In this document: one piece after another, positions 50,180 to 62,136 of the stretch
How the letters are laid out: every line of letters starts with the position of its first letter
Position numbering within the stretch: the first letter of the stretch is position 1
Source: Anoplolepis gracilipes
Taxonomy: Eukaryota; Arthropoda; Insecta; Hymenoptera; Formicidae
Assembly (NCBI RefSeq): GCF_047496725.1
Contig: NC_132972.1
Location: forward strand, 9,473,501-9,537,500
Length of the DNA: 64,000 bases
Direction of reading: 5' to 3'
Notes under the pieces: generated by a model
What the model was told of the DNA's origin: nothing
The model's input: only the letters and a program-made list of their open reading frames with translations
The model's database searches: none
Position numbers and translations under genes: made by a program

Positions 50180-52473
50180 ACGCTTACTGCTTGAACAATT
50201 GTTGTAAAAGCGTCTAAAGTGGAAATTGGGCACAGCTGGAAAGTAAAACAGCGAGAGCTCGTTGCGTAGGAAGAAAAACTTCATCTGATATTCACGTGTT
50301 CTTCCCGTTCTCTCGCATTGTATACACTTTGAGATCTTCCGGGTTTAACGGGAGGTCTTTCCTTATATTGTGCGAGCGCGGTGGACTATTTAAATTTGCA
50401 CGGAAATTAAATTTGTAATAATGCTAACAATGCACATCTGCCTTTCTTTCTTTAAAATGCATTCTTTTTCCTGCGTACAGGGAGAATTAAAAGTTTCATG
50501 TACAAAATATTCTAGATTTTCATCGTACATTCTTTTAATGATTACAAAAATTGAGAAAAAAAAGAAATATTTTTAAGAAAAAAGAAAGGATTTTTAAAAA
50601 TTAAACTTTTTAAATATAAAATGAGTAAATGTTATCAATTTTACCTTGATCTTAAATGAACAGAAAACTGTTTTAGTATTAAAAATTTCGAAGCTGTGAT
50701 GAAATAAAAATTACTACGAAACTTTAGATGAGAAAAGGTCGGCTCCGAATTTGTCAGAAAGTATGTTCTAGAAAGCAACAAATTTGGGACATCCTGTGTA
50801 CATCTTCTTTCAAGCATATCTATTGTAGATAGGCTGACACTTCTGTGGTTTGAATCCGGTGTCCGATTCACGGTCTGCGTCTCGTCTGTTTTTAATTATA
50901 ATTTCGATCATCCTCGCGGAATATCTTGCTCCAAAGTTTCGAGAGCTACGTTGAGGAACGATCTCGTGGCCTCTTTAGCCGCAGTTCGGCGCAATCATAA
51001 AATTTAATGGAAATTAAATTACGGCGCACCGTAGTGCAATATTTCGCGCCAATCTTCCCCGCGGATGTGAGAGGAAGAGGACACGCGGGGAGGGCGGGAA
51101 GGGAGGGGAGGTTCGAAAGAGAGAAGTATACACGAGGAGGATGAGGGGAAAGGGGGATGGCGGGGAGCAGGAGGAGATCCGTGGTGAAAACGGAGGAAAA
51201 AGCGCAAGTCGCTGTTACGAAACGCCAAAAACAATTATTATCGTGCCATAACGCGGTGTAGGCACGTCAATTAGGAGGCGCCAGTAGCTGCGATTGCGTC
51301 CAGTTTTTACGGCCCTACCACAGCCTTACATAATCTTACCGTGCGCTCAAAGAGTTTCCGTAATTCTTGGTCTAATCAAGCCGCGCTCTTCTTTCCTGTC
51401 TGTTTGTTCTTCGCCTTTTCTTGTCTTTTTCATTGTTTCTGCTTTCCCTCCGTTCCCCGTCTTTACGAGATCTTCTTTGCGATGTTCGTTCTTGTTTTGA
51501 TATTCCCTGAGGAAGATAATATTATTATAGAATCTGTTAATAACAAGTCAGGCATTCTTCAAAAGGTTTCTTATCTTCACGATATTTTTATGAACAGGAA
51601 CATTCATTTTCAGGAAAAAAAAGTTGTAAGAATTCTTTTTATCGTGAAACTCTTAAATAAATTATGCAACTTGGATATTTTTAAACCGCTGTACCGATGT
51701 CCAAATTTGGATAAATAATATGTTTGAGAAAAATATTACTTCTGATTTATTCGTATTATAATCGATTCATATCCCACATGAAAAGTAATTTTAAAATTTT
51801 GGCATTAATCTTTTGTTTTCATGAATGTTATGTATTACATGAATATTATATGAATACGTTATCTCCCAAACTTGGCACGCGCGCGTGTTTATCGAATATG
51901 CGCACAATTTCCCGTTCGATTGAACGTGACAATACGGAATGACGATATTGCATCGATGACCCTGAAATATTCGGAGATAATACTAATTGCGACGTAGAGA
52001 GACAGCAAAGACGTAGAACTCGCGGTGGTGAAATCGTATAATGTCGCATAATAAAATGGTGCTCTGAGAATGTTGCGACGAGTTTCTCGTCGCCGACTTG
52101 TGGGTTACCCTTCTTTCTGCAGTTGCGCGCAATTCCGTGACGTCGCGACAATTCCGTTGCCATAGATGGTGCAATCGGTGAGTTACTGCGCAATTTGCAC
52201 GGCGTGTAAGCAGCCGCGTACATACGTACGTACGTATGGGCACATAGATATACCGTGTGCATGCGTACGTGAGTGAGTGCACGCGCGCGCACGAATGTGC
52301 GTACGTCGCAGTGGCAAAGATTGATGTCACGGACCGACCGACCAATGATCTTGGCCCAATTCCCACTGTCGTTATATCGACGGTCCCAAGTGGTTCTACG
52401 TACGCACAACCGTTTTCCACTAAATGATCCACGTGCTAATTACTGACGTAAAATCGATTCGCCTAACATGTAC

Positions 52474-52508
52474 GCATATAATACATATAATACATATAAT
52501 GCATAATG
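52474..52508. repeat. (ATACATATA)n short tandem repeat
   Basis: About three units of ATACATATA grading into ATGCATAATGCA. Confidence 0.8.
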
Positions 52509-53360
52509 CAAGCAGTTTGATGTGACAAATTAACATGAGAAAAAAATGACAGATAGAAACGTGGAGTCGCAAATATAATTGTTAGTAGTTGAATTGTGGT
52601 TACGTTAGTCGCCGCGAATTAATTAGCATTTCTAAATTATATCGTGTAATAACGTTCCCGTGAGGCAAAGGTACATTAGATGGGTTAATTGTTACGAGTA
52701 AGTCAAGTAAGCGATGTCGGTAAGACTCCGTAAGTGTTCTCGCGTAGATCGCGAACAGGTTTCCCAGAACTTTACAGCATAATTTCGAAACGACGAGATT
52801 GAGATTCCACCTCGTCGGGTTTGATCGACGCGAGAGGATATTTCCAATGAGAATACTAATTGGTCTTAGGCGCCAATGGAAGAAAGTTAGCAGCTCGCGT
52901 TCGCACGGTACATTTAAGCGGTAAAATCGGGCGTTACTTCGCGTCACATTTGCACGCGGAATGTTCTTGGCGCGAATTTTCACAACAAACTGTCATCGCG
53001 TTTTCTAATTATTGCCCAATGTCACGTGTGTGTGGCGCATATCCTCGATAAGGCCGATAACGCGGGTGTCGATGAAACGCAGGTGCGCCCGTCGTGTCGT
53101 TAATTAATGCTAACGCGGCTAACGAGCGTCGGTTACTTGGTAATTCGACGACGGTTTAGCGGCGCGAAAACCGTTATCCGGAATTACTCGAGGATTTCTC
53201 CGTTCTTTCTTCGATGGCTCGGTCGGTGGCTCGGTGTCTCTCTTTCCCGTTTCTATCCTTTCTCATTCTGTGGCACGTCGACGGTATCGCGTGGGGAGAT
53301 GCGCCGGAAGACAAACAGCCGCGATAAAGAGCTTCTTAATTGTTACCCGGCATGAGTCGC

Positions 53361-53384
53361 AAAAAAAAAAAAAAAAAAAAAAAA
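53361..53384. repeat. A24 homopolymer
   Basis: Twenty-four A in a row, seen directly. Confidence 0.95.
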
Positions 53385-56300
53385 GTGCACTTGATTCTTC
53401 TCGACTTTCGTTGCTGCGCGTATAAAGGTACAGCGGTAAATTAAATTACTTATCCTACGGTGATCATACGGTGTGAGATTTTAACGATCGCGACTCAGCA
53501 CGATCGATATTCGATTATTAATTGAAGGATCGCGATTGCGTAATATCGCCGGCATTTCATCTAACGCGCACGGGTGATATTATATATCGGAGATAGGATT
53601 GAAATCCGGTATTGGTATGGCGTCATTCTGTATCGGACTATTCATAGGTGTCTATCGTTCCAACGCGCGGCCGTCATCTTCATTCGTCGGAATATTGACG
53701 CAAGAATTCCATAGACTGTAATCGGCTTTGGATTAATAACATTTCGATCGCTCCGTAACCGGAATCCGATTTTGTGACAAATGGACAACCGGCGCACAGG
53801 TTTTCCGGCCGTTAACCTGCAATGCTGTATCAAATTCTATCACGTGTACTCTATTTTATTATATTTTTTTTTATTAGATGATAAAACTTATTGTTAACAA
53901 TATTTGTAAGCTTAGGATACCTCTTGCCCAGTGAATTAAACACTAGGTTTTTTAATGAAAAATTAAAAATGAATTTAAATTTATGTTTATGTATATAATA
54001 AAAAATACGCAGATTAATTCATAAAACTTATCGAAGCTACCTTGTTTTTGATAATTGTTTCCAAATCATATTTCGTCCGTCATCAATACAATTATTTACT
54101 GGAAGATGGAAGACTTACTGTTTAAGCTAAATTTCAAATTTTAATTTCGTGATCGCGATGCAAATAGCGCCTATTTCATTTACTACAATCTTCATGAATT
54201 AATGAAGAAACCGCAGCTATATCGGTGACATGCACCGATAAATGAGTGCACGACGCGGCAATCGTCCTCGGAATGTCACTCGTTCGATTCGTGATCGAGC
54301 CGGAAGCAAACGGCTTTTACACGCGGCGATTCGAACGCGTCAAAACGTTTTGAATTCCTGCAGTCGGACGTCACGCCTCGCGTTTCGCACGCGCGTGCTC
54401 GTCTCGCCACGTCACATTCCGACACCGCACTTCTATTTCTTCGTTTTTAGTTTTTAATCGGATCGAGTTGACATTCCGCGCCGAGATGACTGCGAACCGC
54501 CGACTGTCGTGCATCTGTTTGGTATCCGATTAATGTTATTTACGGGAACGCGCTGAAACACGCGCCAAATAAACACGCGCGTGAGAGAGGAGATCACACC
54601 GCGTTGGATCATAAATACGATCGGCAGTTAGCAATTTATTTCGATTCGCGTTTCCATAAATGATGACGAAATGGAAACGACACCTTTCAAAGTCAGCGCT
54701 TTTACCGTGGTTACAAAATTACAATTTAATTCACTCTATATATCGTCGTAATGCGCAATTGAAAGGGATGCGAAGCGATAAAGCTGTCAAGAAAGAAAGA
54801 GAAGCGGACTTGTAGAACGCAAGAAGAAAAGAAAGAAGAAGAAGAAGAAAAAAAGGAAGAAGGAAATGGGAGAATTTCACCGGCGATGCACGCGGACGCG
54901 CGCGTATATATATGCCGGTCCTCCGCAATAATAATTTACCACCTCTAATTACATCCATGATACTTTCCCCCGAAGTACACTAATAACCCTGCCGGCGGCG
55001 ACGGCAAGGGCAGCTGCGCCGTTTTACAAATCTCGCATTTACATTTACGACTCGTAAGTTACGAGGTAGCGGAGCAGAGCATTAACGATAATTGCAGCCT
55101 GGGTTACGCCGCCTACGTATATCGTTTCTGATAAATTTTACCTTTAATTAATCCGCGCGAGTTCGCCCTTTCTTAACTCGTTTTCTTTTCCCACTCGCTG
55201 CATCGCGACATGTGACCTCCCCCCTGTTTTTAACGAAGCATCCGGTGAACGCAATTTCCGTTTCGCGAAGATGGGCCAAATTATGCGCGAAACTACCGTT
55301 CCTTGATGTAATTACTCGTGTTCCCGCGACATTGCGCGATGTACGATCGCGTTTCAGAGGCCGTGATAGCCGATAAATTTTTTAACGAGGCTAAGGAATA
55401 TGTGCGAGCACAAGGGCAGAAGGAAACGAAACGACGCGACGTCCCGTGATGTGTAACGCGACCCACGCCCGGAAAGATCATATCAGCTTCGTTGTGGCGT
55501 CTGGCCTTGAATCGATATCCTAATGATAAAAAGGCGGTAGACGACCGACCGTAGGCACCACATATCGTGCGGCGTGGTGTCTAGACGAGATTGTAAAGAA
55601 ACTGCGGTCGTCGGAGTTTAATGCGATTTTATCCTGATGACGACTACGAGTGCCAACGTTCGTACTTGGTACTTCTCATGCGCATACGCCCAACTTCCTC
55701 TCGGATTCTCTCATTCCCGCGATTTTGCAGCCTCTCGGATGACATCGCCGTCTGGTTTCATCGCCGGACATCAGTAACGGCGGAGGAAACGGCGTAGTTT
55801 ATCTTTTCTCTCTTTCTCTTTCTCTTTTTCTTCTCACTCTCTTTACGACATCCGGCGTGACTTTCTACCCTAGTCTTTAATGGCGAGCGTATCTTTTATT
55901 TCACGCCTGATTGTCGGCGCGATTGGTTCGCGTGTTTGGAAGAGACCAAGGGTGCGCGAACGTCTTGGCGAAAGTTAGGAGATACAGTCGCTTATTTTTA
56001 CAACTTCCTCTATAACGTCCTCCATACGTTTTCATACCGAGAATTTTATGTCGACTTAATGACGCAGCATAAAATAGTTTTTGCAAATTTAAAATAAAAA
56101 TTTAGTTTGCATATCTCGCATTTAACCATCTTCAACTGCGAAATGATTTTATATATTTACCTTTAAACAGAGAATATAAAAGTTTTATTAACAGATATGT
56201 AGATAATTTTATTCCCCTAAAAATTTGTTACACGAATAATATAATAATATAAACGATGAATGAATTTAAAAATTTATTAAAGGATATATCGTTGAAAATA

Positions 56301-56627
56301 TTTCAATTTAATACACAAAAGTATCTTAAAGAAATTTAGATTTTTTTACATTACGTTGGCTTTTTTTTAAAATCATATAAATCTCATTTTTTATACCACG
56401 TGTACGATGATTGTATGAAAAAAGCAGGAAAATGAGCGTTTTGAGGATCTGGCTCGAGCAAGCATTTTCATAATTCGATATCCTTGACGTCTGAGAATGT
56501 TGGCTAGCTCGCAGTATCGGCGCTTAAATTTCTTAAGGGAATCTCCGAAGCGCATATGATGACTAACCGGCTGTGAAGATAGGCGCGCTCACACATAAAT
56601 AACATCCGTGTGACGGAATCACATCGA

Positions 56628-56654
56628 GATGCACACGATGCACACGATGCACAC
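56628..56654. repeat. (GATGCACAC)3 minisatellite
   Basis: Three perfect tandem copies of a 9-mer. Confidence 0.95.
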
Positions 56655-57256
56655 TTAAACGCGCGCATATGTGTATGTTACGCGTGTATATATATATATA
56701 TGAAAGAAATATAATATTGAGTAACGCAATTCCCAAAAGACACATGGTTTTCCGTCGTGAGACTCCACCAGTCACGTACTTCGTACCTGCTTTCCGAAAG
56801 CCACCTGGAGTCAGCGTGATGTTTTCTTTTTTTCTTAAATACGCGTATACCTTCTCGCGAGCACGTGCGAGTGTGCGTACGTCATAATGGGATTTCGCCG
56901 ATGCGAACGGACGTATGTTCGATTGAAACTCGCTTTCGAATCAAGGGAGGAGCGACAGGTGGTGCTCCCGCCTTCAAACAAGACGCGAGAGAGTCTTTAA
57001 CAATGCTCGCGAATTCAATCTCGCCGATCGTTCGCCGCCGGTCTCGTAAAATCCGATGGCTCGGAACGGCCAAGAACCGCAACTCGCGGGAATCGCGGTC
57101 TTGAGATATTCATACCTCTCGAGATACATTGTGGCGGTAAGATCGGCTTCTTTGACTCGCCAACCCTCTCTTCCGTTCCGGGCCATCGAATCGCGCTTTC
57201 GAGATGTAATAACGTACACGTACAACGACCACTAACGGCCGCCACTCTTCTCAACT

Positions 57257-57353
57257 AATGCGATGTGTACCAATGGCGCTCGGCGGCTTAATGGAATTCC
57301 ATGTTCCATAAAACCGTGAAATTGATACTAAAAGGCAAATATGTACATACTGT
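57257..57353. repeat. diverged direct repeat, left copy
   Basis: This matches 57923-58010. From GCTTAATGGAAT (57286) the two copies align without gaps for 62 bases, of which 48 are identical by my count. The part before that is also similar, with a small gap. The two copies flank a segment of about 570 bp that contains the candidate frame 57385-57687. Confidence 0.7.
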
Positions 57354-57384
57354 AAACGCTTTCGACTGGAAGACGAGTATCGCA

Positions 57385-57687
57385 TTATGTATATTGCGCG
57401 GCGGCTGCCGCCGCCTCGCGTTGGGAATCACCTGGAGCTGTGGCTCGCGTGTCTGTCCTTAAAATATCTCTGCATTCTGCACCGGGAGATTTTAATGGGA
57501 TTTTATGCGTCGTAAAACGGTGCAATCGTTGTGTTACGCGAAAGCGTGGACTCGGGATAAGAAGCAAGTCGCGTCGTATTCTTTCTTGGGACTTTCGTCC
57601 AGGATCGGTGGACTTTAAAGACGAGCATTCTTTTTCTTCTGAAAGTCTTGAAATGCACGACATTATTTTCTTCCATTTTGGTTTCAT
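57385..57687 (-). CDS. candidate small protein or exon, unrecognised
   Basis: A 100-codon minus-strand frame starts with a true ATG (57687) and ends in TAA (57385-57387). The N-terminus is Lys-rich (Lys-Pro-Lys-Trp-Lys-Lys), the body is hydrophilic with mixed Glu, Lys, Arg, Ser and Asp, and a run of seven Ala lies near the C-terminus, encoded by a GCG/GCC-rich patch. There is no signal peptide or membrane segment. An AG at 57689-57690 in TATTATCCTAG just before the ATG could be a splice acceptor; otherwise the in-frame stop lies about 60 bp upstream. A plus-strand frame (57440-57697, start GTG) opposes it. I assign no function. Its composition is among the most protein-like in the window. Confidence 0.25.
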   Translation of the reverse strand: MKPKWKKIMSCISRLSEEKECSSLKSTDPGRKSQERIRRDLLLIPSPRFRVTQRLHRFTTHKIPLKSPGAECRDILRTDTRATAPGDSQREAAAAAAQYT

Positions 57688-57922
57688 CCTAGGATAATAT
57701 TCAATGGTATATATTATTTGTTTTTAATAATTTGCTTTTAATTAATTAAATATACATACTAAATATGGTAATAAAATATATAATACCGTAGTATAAAAAT
57801 TTTACGGAAAAATAAATTATACGATAAGCTTTATTTGTATATGAATAAATGGTATTTTGGAACTTGTCTAGTATCATTGGATACTCCCAGGATGGCTGGC
57901 TATTACTCTTCACCTAGATTAC

Positions 57923-58010
57923 AATGTATCGACGCGTGTACCGCTTAATGGAATGTCATGTACTATAAAGCGACGAAGTCGATATTAATAGGTAAATGTG
58001 TACACGCGCT
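57923..58010. repeat. diverged direct repeat, right copy
   Basis: This is the partner of 57257-57353, 657 bp away when aligned on GCTTAATGG. The pair could be a tandem duplication with most of the unit lost, or degenerate terminal direct repeats. Confidence 0.7.
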
Positions 58011-58014
58011 GGGG

Positions 58015-59025
58015 GATCCAGAAAATGAACGTCAAACGCGTTTCCTCGATAACATTAACGACTACTCGCAGTACTATGCGAATTTTTAAGAATGTAAAAA
58101 TTTTCATCGTGCAATTTTCGAAGAATTTCTTATTTCGCAAAACGGTGAAAAGAGATTACTACTATAATAAAAATGAAAATGTTCCATTGACGTATATATA
58201 TATACACACGTATAAATTGCGTTGTGCATTTTTATTTTCAATTTAACGACATTTCCTCTCACGTATGAATCTCACGTGGTACGTTTAAATAGAAGCATCG
58301 AATTGGACATTACTTTTCCCGCGCGAGTCCGATGCAGTAAATCAATGCAACGTTACGGCACGCAATTTTTATCGGTTCGCGCGCGATTCGAGAGAGCACA
58401 GCGAGAGCGCCTTTTACCGCATAAAACAAAGCGGAATAACGCGCGAGCCAAGGCGCATTATCGAGGCGGATGCCAGGGATTCCGTTGTACAATTCGCGAG
58501 CCAGAGGGGGCAACATCGATATTCTCGAAGGCAAGGAAAAGAGAGACGGAGAGAAAGCGAACGACGAGCCGCGCGTAGGTAGCCGCAAACACTATAGAGA
58601 GACGCTTCAGGTGAGGGAGGGGAGAGGGGTAAGGCTGGAGGGATTAGAGAAGAACGGACGGAGAAGGTAGATAGACCGCGAAGGGAGAAGATGGGGGGGG
58701 GAGGGGGAACAGCGTTAGAGCAAGCGCGAGGAGCCTCTGAAATTCCGACGTTGTCGGCCGCTTCTCGGATTCCTTTGTTTGGTCTACGCTTCGCAAGGGA
58801 GAGATGGATAAGAAACGACGTGCTGGAAGGCCAGGAGAGTTTCTCGTCTCGTTGTCGGTTGGTGGTCCCCGCCGCGGAGACGAGCGGTATGCGAGAACCG
58901 GTGGTCCGGCGGAGTGGGACCCGCCGCCGGGCCCAGCGTTGGCGCGAGGGGGGTAAAACGGGATCTGGCGGGGCCCGGCGTCGGGGGACGCGATCGTGTG
59001 AGGCGCCGCGTCGGTACCGTGGGGG
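58015..59025. other. non-coding stretch, strongly CpG-rich at right
   Basis: No gene is defended. Overlapping frames on both strands at 58410-59050 come from stop-poor CpG-rich sequence. The 270-codon minus frame 58414-59226, the longest in the window, runs through the CT array at 59077-59152 and is Arg-Glu repeat in part. A G-run lies near 58692-58700. Confidence 0.45.
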
Positions 59026-59028
59026 TCT

Positions 59029-59073
59029 TGTGAATGAATCTACCTGATTCCCCTCTCCCTTTCTCGCGTCTTC

Positions 59074-59154
<81 letters not shown>

Positions 59155-59464
59155 TTCCCTCTTTTCCTCCCACCCTCTGACCGCGGCGAGACGACGCGGC
59201 GCTTTTGGTGAGCACTCCGATTTCAAACTGGAATTCTTTCGCTTCTCCTCTCTTTCGACCTCTCTCTTAACTTAACCTTCTCTTTCTTCTCTTTCTCCTC
59301 CTTCTCCTCTTCATTGCAGCTTTCTTCCCGTCCGATTATCCTTTTTCTTCCTTTCTTTCATTCCATCGCCTCCTCGGGCGCTTCTCGGTACTGCGTTCGC
59401 AGGATGATCGAAGATGGGTTACGGAGATGAGACAAACCGCCCGCGTGGGAAGACTGTACGAACC
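59029..59464. repeat. diverged local duplication, copy 1
   Basis: This block is collinear with 59912-60162. The shared anchors in order are TGTGAATGAAT (59029 with 59912), TTTCA followed by ACTGGAAT (59221 with 60011), CTTCTCGGTA (59381 with 60089), and CCGCGTGGG followed by a near-match of TRTAYGAAC (59441 with 60137). The offsets fall steadily from 883 to 696 because this copy carries extra CT-rich sequence, including the array at 59077-59152. No common open frame is kept, so it is probably non-coding. Confidence 0.65.
59077..59152. repeat. (CT)n microsatellite
   Basis: A CT array of about 75 bp with one TTT interruption. It is absent from the matching position of the partner copy near 59930, so it seems to have expanded after the duplication. 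Confidence 0.97.
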
Positions 59465-59469
59465 TTCGG

Positions 59470-59910
59470 CACGTTACAGGCTATCCTCCGATGCAATAAA
59501 TTTTTTTTTCTATGTTCTATGTAACGTTCAATCATATATCGCGTATTGTCTTCAATTACGATAGTCGATACAAATTTCATTCCAAGTATCATTCGTTGTT
59601 GTTGCTCGATGTAAACCGAGGAAATTCGCCAATTGCCATTTTTTCATCGACAATTGCTTCGATCGCTCTATTTGTGAAATGCATACAAATCTTACGTCGG
59701 AAAATTTTTTACGAGATATCGCACTCGTGCTCTCGAATTATATACTACTCGCACCGCGGGAACTCGTTTCTGCGTAGTTTACGAGCGCCATTCTCACGCA
59801 AGGCATTATTGACTTTTTGCTCGTGCTGTGAAGTGCTTCTCTCTTCCTAAATAAAAAGGTGAAGTTGAGTAGGAGTGCCCTCCTTGGGTTTAATGCCGCG
59901 CGGTGATCTT
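59470..59910. other. spacer between the two duplicated blocks
   Basis: No gene is seen. A plus-strand frame of 112 codons (59512-59850) crosses it without recognisable features. Confidence 0.4.
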
Positions 59911-59911
59911 C

Positions 59912-60162
59912 TGTGAATGAATATACCTACCTGCGCCTTCCGTACGTTCCACGTTTTCCTTTTTGTCCCGCCGAACCTCGCGGTGGCGGCTCTTTTGCCG
60001 CACGCTCCTATTTCAGACTGGAATCCATACTATACTGCCCGCTCTCGCTTTGCTTTTCCTCCTGTCGTTTTTTCTAGTAAGCATCAGACTTCTCGGTATT
60101 CCGTTGTAGAAGCGATCAAGGGCGAGGGCCCTGGCCCCGCGTGGGCAGGGTCAGTATGAACG
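59912..60162. repeat. diverged local duplication, copy 2
   Basis: This is the shorter partner of 59029-59464. An 81-codon plus frame (59917-60159) spans it, starting at an ATG shared in position with copy 1, but copy 1 is not open in the same frame, so coding is doubtful. On the minus strand CGCAG is followed by GTAGGTAT near 59926-59935, which would serve as a donor. Confidence 0.6.
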
Positions 60163-60164
60163 TG

Positions 60165-60485
60165 TGAACGCAGCCAGAGGCAGATTGCAGAAAAGCACCT
60201 GTTGGCTAGTAACCGTCTTTCTTATTTTGCCTCATAAATTTCTTGACGCTCCATGATATACGCTGCCCTAAAATATATGCTTTTAATTTTAATAAGAAGA
60301 GACTTGTGTAAGAAAATCTTTAATGAATATGGAGTTTCCTTTTTTTCGTTAAGATTTCGCAAAGAGGAAGATCCACTTTTTGCAATTTTTTATAATACTT
60401 GTAATTAAATAAGTCTCGATGTGAAATGCTGGAAGAAAGCGAAATTTATTTAAATTTAAATGAAGCATAAGTTTTTGTTATTTAC
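60165..60485. other. non-coding AT-rich stretch
   Basis: I see nothing notable in this stretch. Confidence 0.6.
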
Positions 60486-60488
60486 ATT

Positions 60489-60605
60489 GTAGCTTTTCCT
60501 AATTGCAGTACCGCGATTCTGTAACTTCTAACGACACGTAATGATAGTGACATCGTCATTAAAAGTTACAAAATCGCAGTACAGTTAGAAATGAGAAAAA
60601 GTTAC
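60489..60605 (-). other. long imperfect hairpin, miRNA-like or MITE remnant
   Basis: Two 28-nt arms (60508-60535 and 60555-60582) are inverted copies with 24 of 28 positions paired, around a 19-nt loop. Looser pairing continues outward to 60489 and 60605, giving a foldback of about 117 nt. All four mismatches in the core are transitions that become G:U pairs if the minus strand is transcribed, but C:A mismatches on the plus strand. This is the pattern expected of a functional RNA hairpin on the minus strand. The alternative is a tiny palindromic transposon remnant. I recognise no known mature miRNA. Confidence 0.45.
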
Positions 60606-60609
60606 TTAT

Positions 60610-62130
60610 TAATTATGAAAAGATTGATTGAAGCTTACGCGCGTCTAAAGAATCCGCTATTAAAAATGAAGGTGAATGTCCCAAGACATCTCGCGTAAAC
60701 ACATCGGTTTATTCATCCTAATTTTCGAGTTGATCTTCAAACCAATATCTTTATATCTGATTTGTGACAGACAATATGTTACATCTATTAATTATTTTTT
60801 CCCTTGACAGATAGCATTCAGAATCGTACACATTTTGTTATCCTATGCACGATCAATTTTCCTGTAGATTTACATATAATTTCTTGCAATACGAGAGCGA
60901 GTTCTGTAACCTTTGACAAGCTCCCTTCGTGGCACTTTCTTTTGGCTGCGCTCGACCTAATCTCCATTTTCCCAGTGAGTGTCCTTTTCAAGATCGTGAA
61001 TTATGGACTGGCACGTAAAGCCTGTGTGTACACGCGGGCAGACCTAACTAAATGGTAATCGACGACGATTTATCTTCGACCTCGGTCGCGCCTACCCGTC
61101 CCACTTGGGTATTTCCATGTCAGTGTTCGATCTGTGTAAGAGGTACCTGCCACTTGTTGAACCGCTGGAAAACCGCAAGAGGAGTATTTAGTCAGTAATA
61201 GAAAAAAAATTAGTATTGTCGGCTCGAGATGAGCAGCTGTCACATAATTCTAAAATCGAAGATTCGAAGAAGTTTGAAAAAAAGCGGATAAGCAAGCAGT
61301 TACGAGGCATGTCATCCATGTCGCAAGTCATTTCAAGACTTTAATTGATTCTTGCTTCTGATTTCAAGATCGGAGATGCAAAACAGTTGCATCTAAGACA
61401 TATTTGCGACACCTAGTTTCATAATAAAACCGTAACTACACTTTTGTTTTATTCGTTTCGCTATCGGATTTTTGAACTCTAAGTTGATCATAGCAGTCGT
61501 TTCGTCTCTTCGCTCAACAGCTTCTCCTTGATTTCCGATCGATATCCCTCTCCTCGTCTCTATGCGCCACTCGAGGATGACTACCGAAACTTTCGTCGCA
61601 AAGTATTCTAACGATCTTTCTCGCGCGAGAGAAAGTCGAGAGAACCTCTCTCCCCTTTTTCACCCTACCTCCTATTAAACAAACTCTCAAGTCTTATTAA
61701 AATTTTCCGACCGACGCCGGGCGTCTTACGTCTACCTGGCGGTGGCAACTCGTCCCTTTCGTCCAAGAACTCCGGACATTTAATTCCCGATAATTGCTAC
61801 CACGGTCACGGACTCCGCGGGGCTCGACTTCAAATTACTGCGACTTCGTGCCTGCATCCTTACACTATCGTCACTGTCTTTCTCAAAAAGCCCTTTACTG
61901 TCTGTACCTATCTATGTACCTCTACGTACCTTCTGTAAGCCTTGTTCGCGCACAACAGCGTTTACAGAAGCGTGGCGGGATATACAAAGCTACCTTCTTT
62001 CTCTACTTGAAGCCGGAAAATTTATGGCCGGTTTATGCTTGGGCTTCGAAAAATATTGTTTCTTCCAGTCGAGTTAGCGATGGCGTGGAGGGAGAGGGAG
62101 AGTCGAGAAGAGTCTCGGAAGAACGTGAAA
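60610..62130. other. non-coding stretch
   Basis: No gene is defended. A plus frame of 150 codons starting at TTG (61794-62246) has no recognisable features and overlaps the minus-strand candidate at 62137-62431. Confidence 0.45.
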
Positions 62131-62136
62131 AATTGC

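Larger units (their letters stand above)
50185..57255. other. non-coding stretch
   Basis: No gene is firmly supported in these 7 kb. The minus frame 52600-52983 (127 codons, start GTG) is Leu-rich but has no family. The TTTGGGACATCCTGTG word at 50783-50798 and the sequence left of it resemble a dispersed insect repeat, without proof. Short arrays lie at 52474-52508 (ATACATATA), 53361-53384 (A24) and 56628-56654 (9-mer). AT-rich blocks lie at 50500-50640, 53850-54060 and 56090-56400. Confidence 0.45.

Noticed and set aside
58414..59226. 270-codon minus-strand open frame, the longest in the window
   Set aside because: It runs through a long CT array giving an Arg-Glu repeat and through CpG-rich sequence open in several frames. 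There is no domain.
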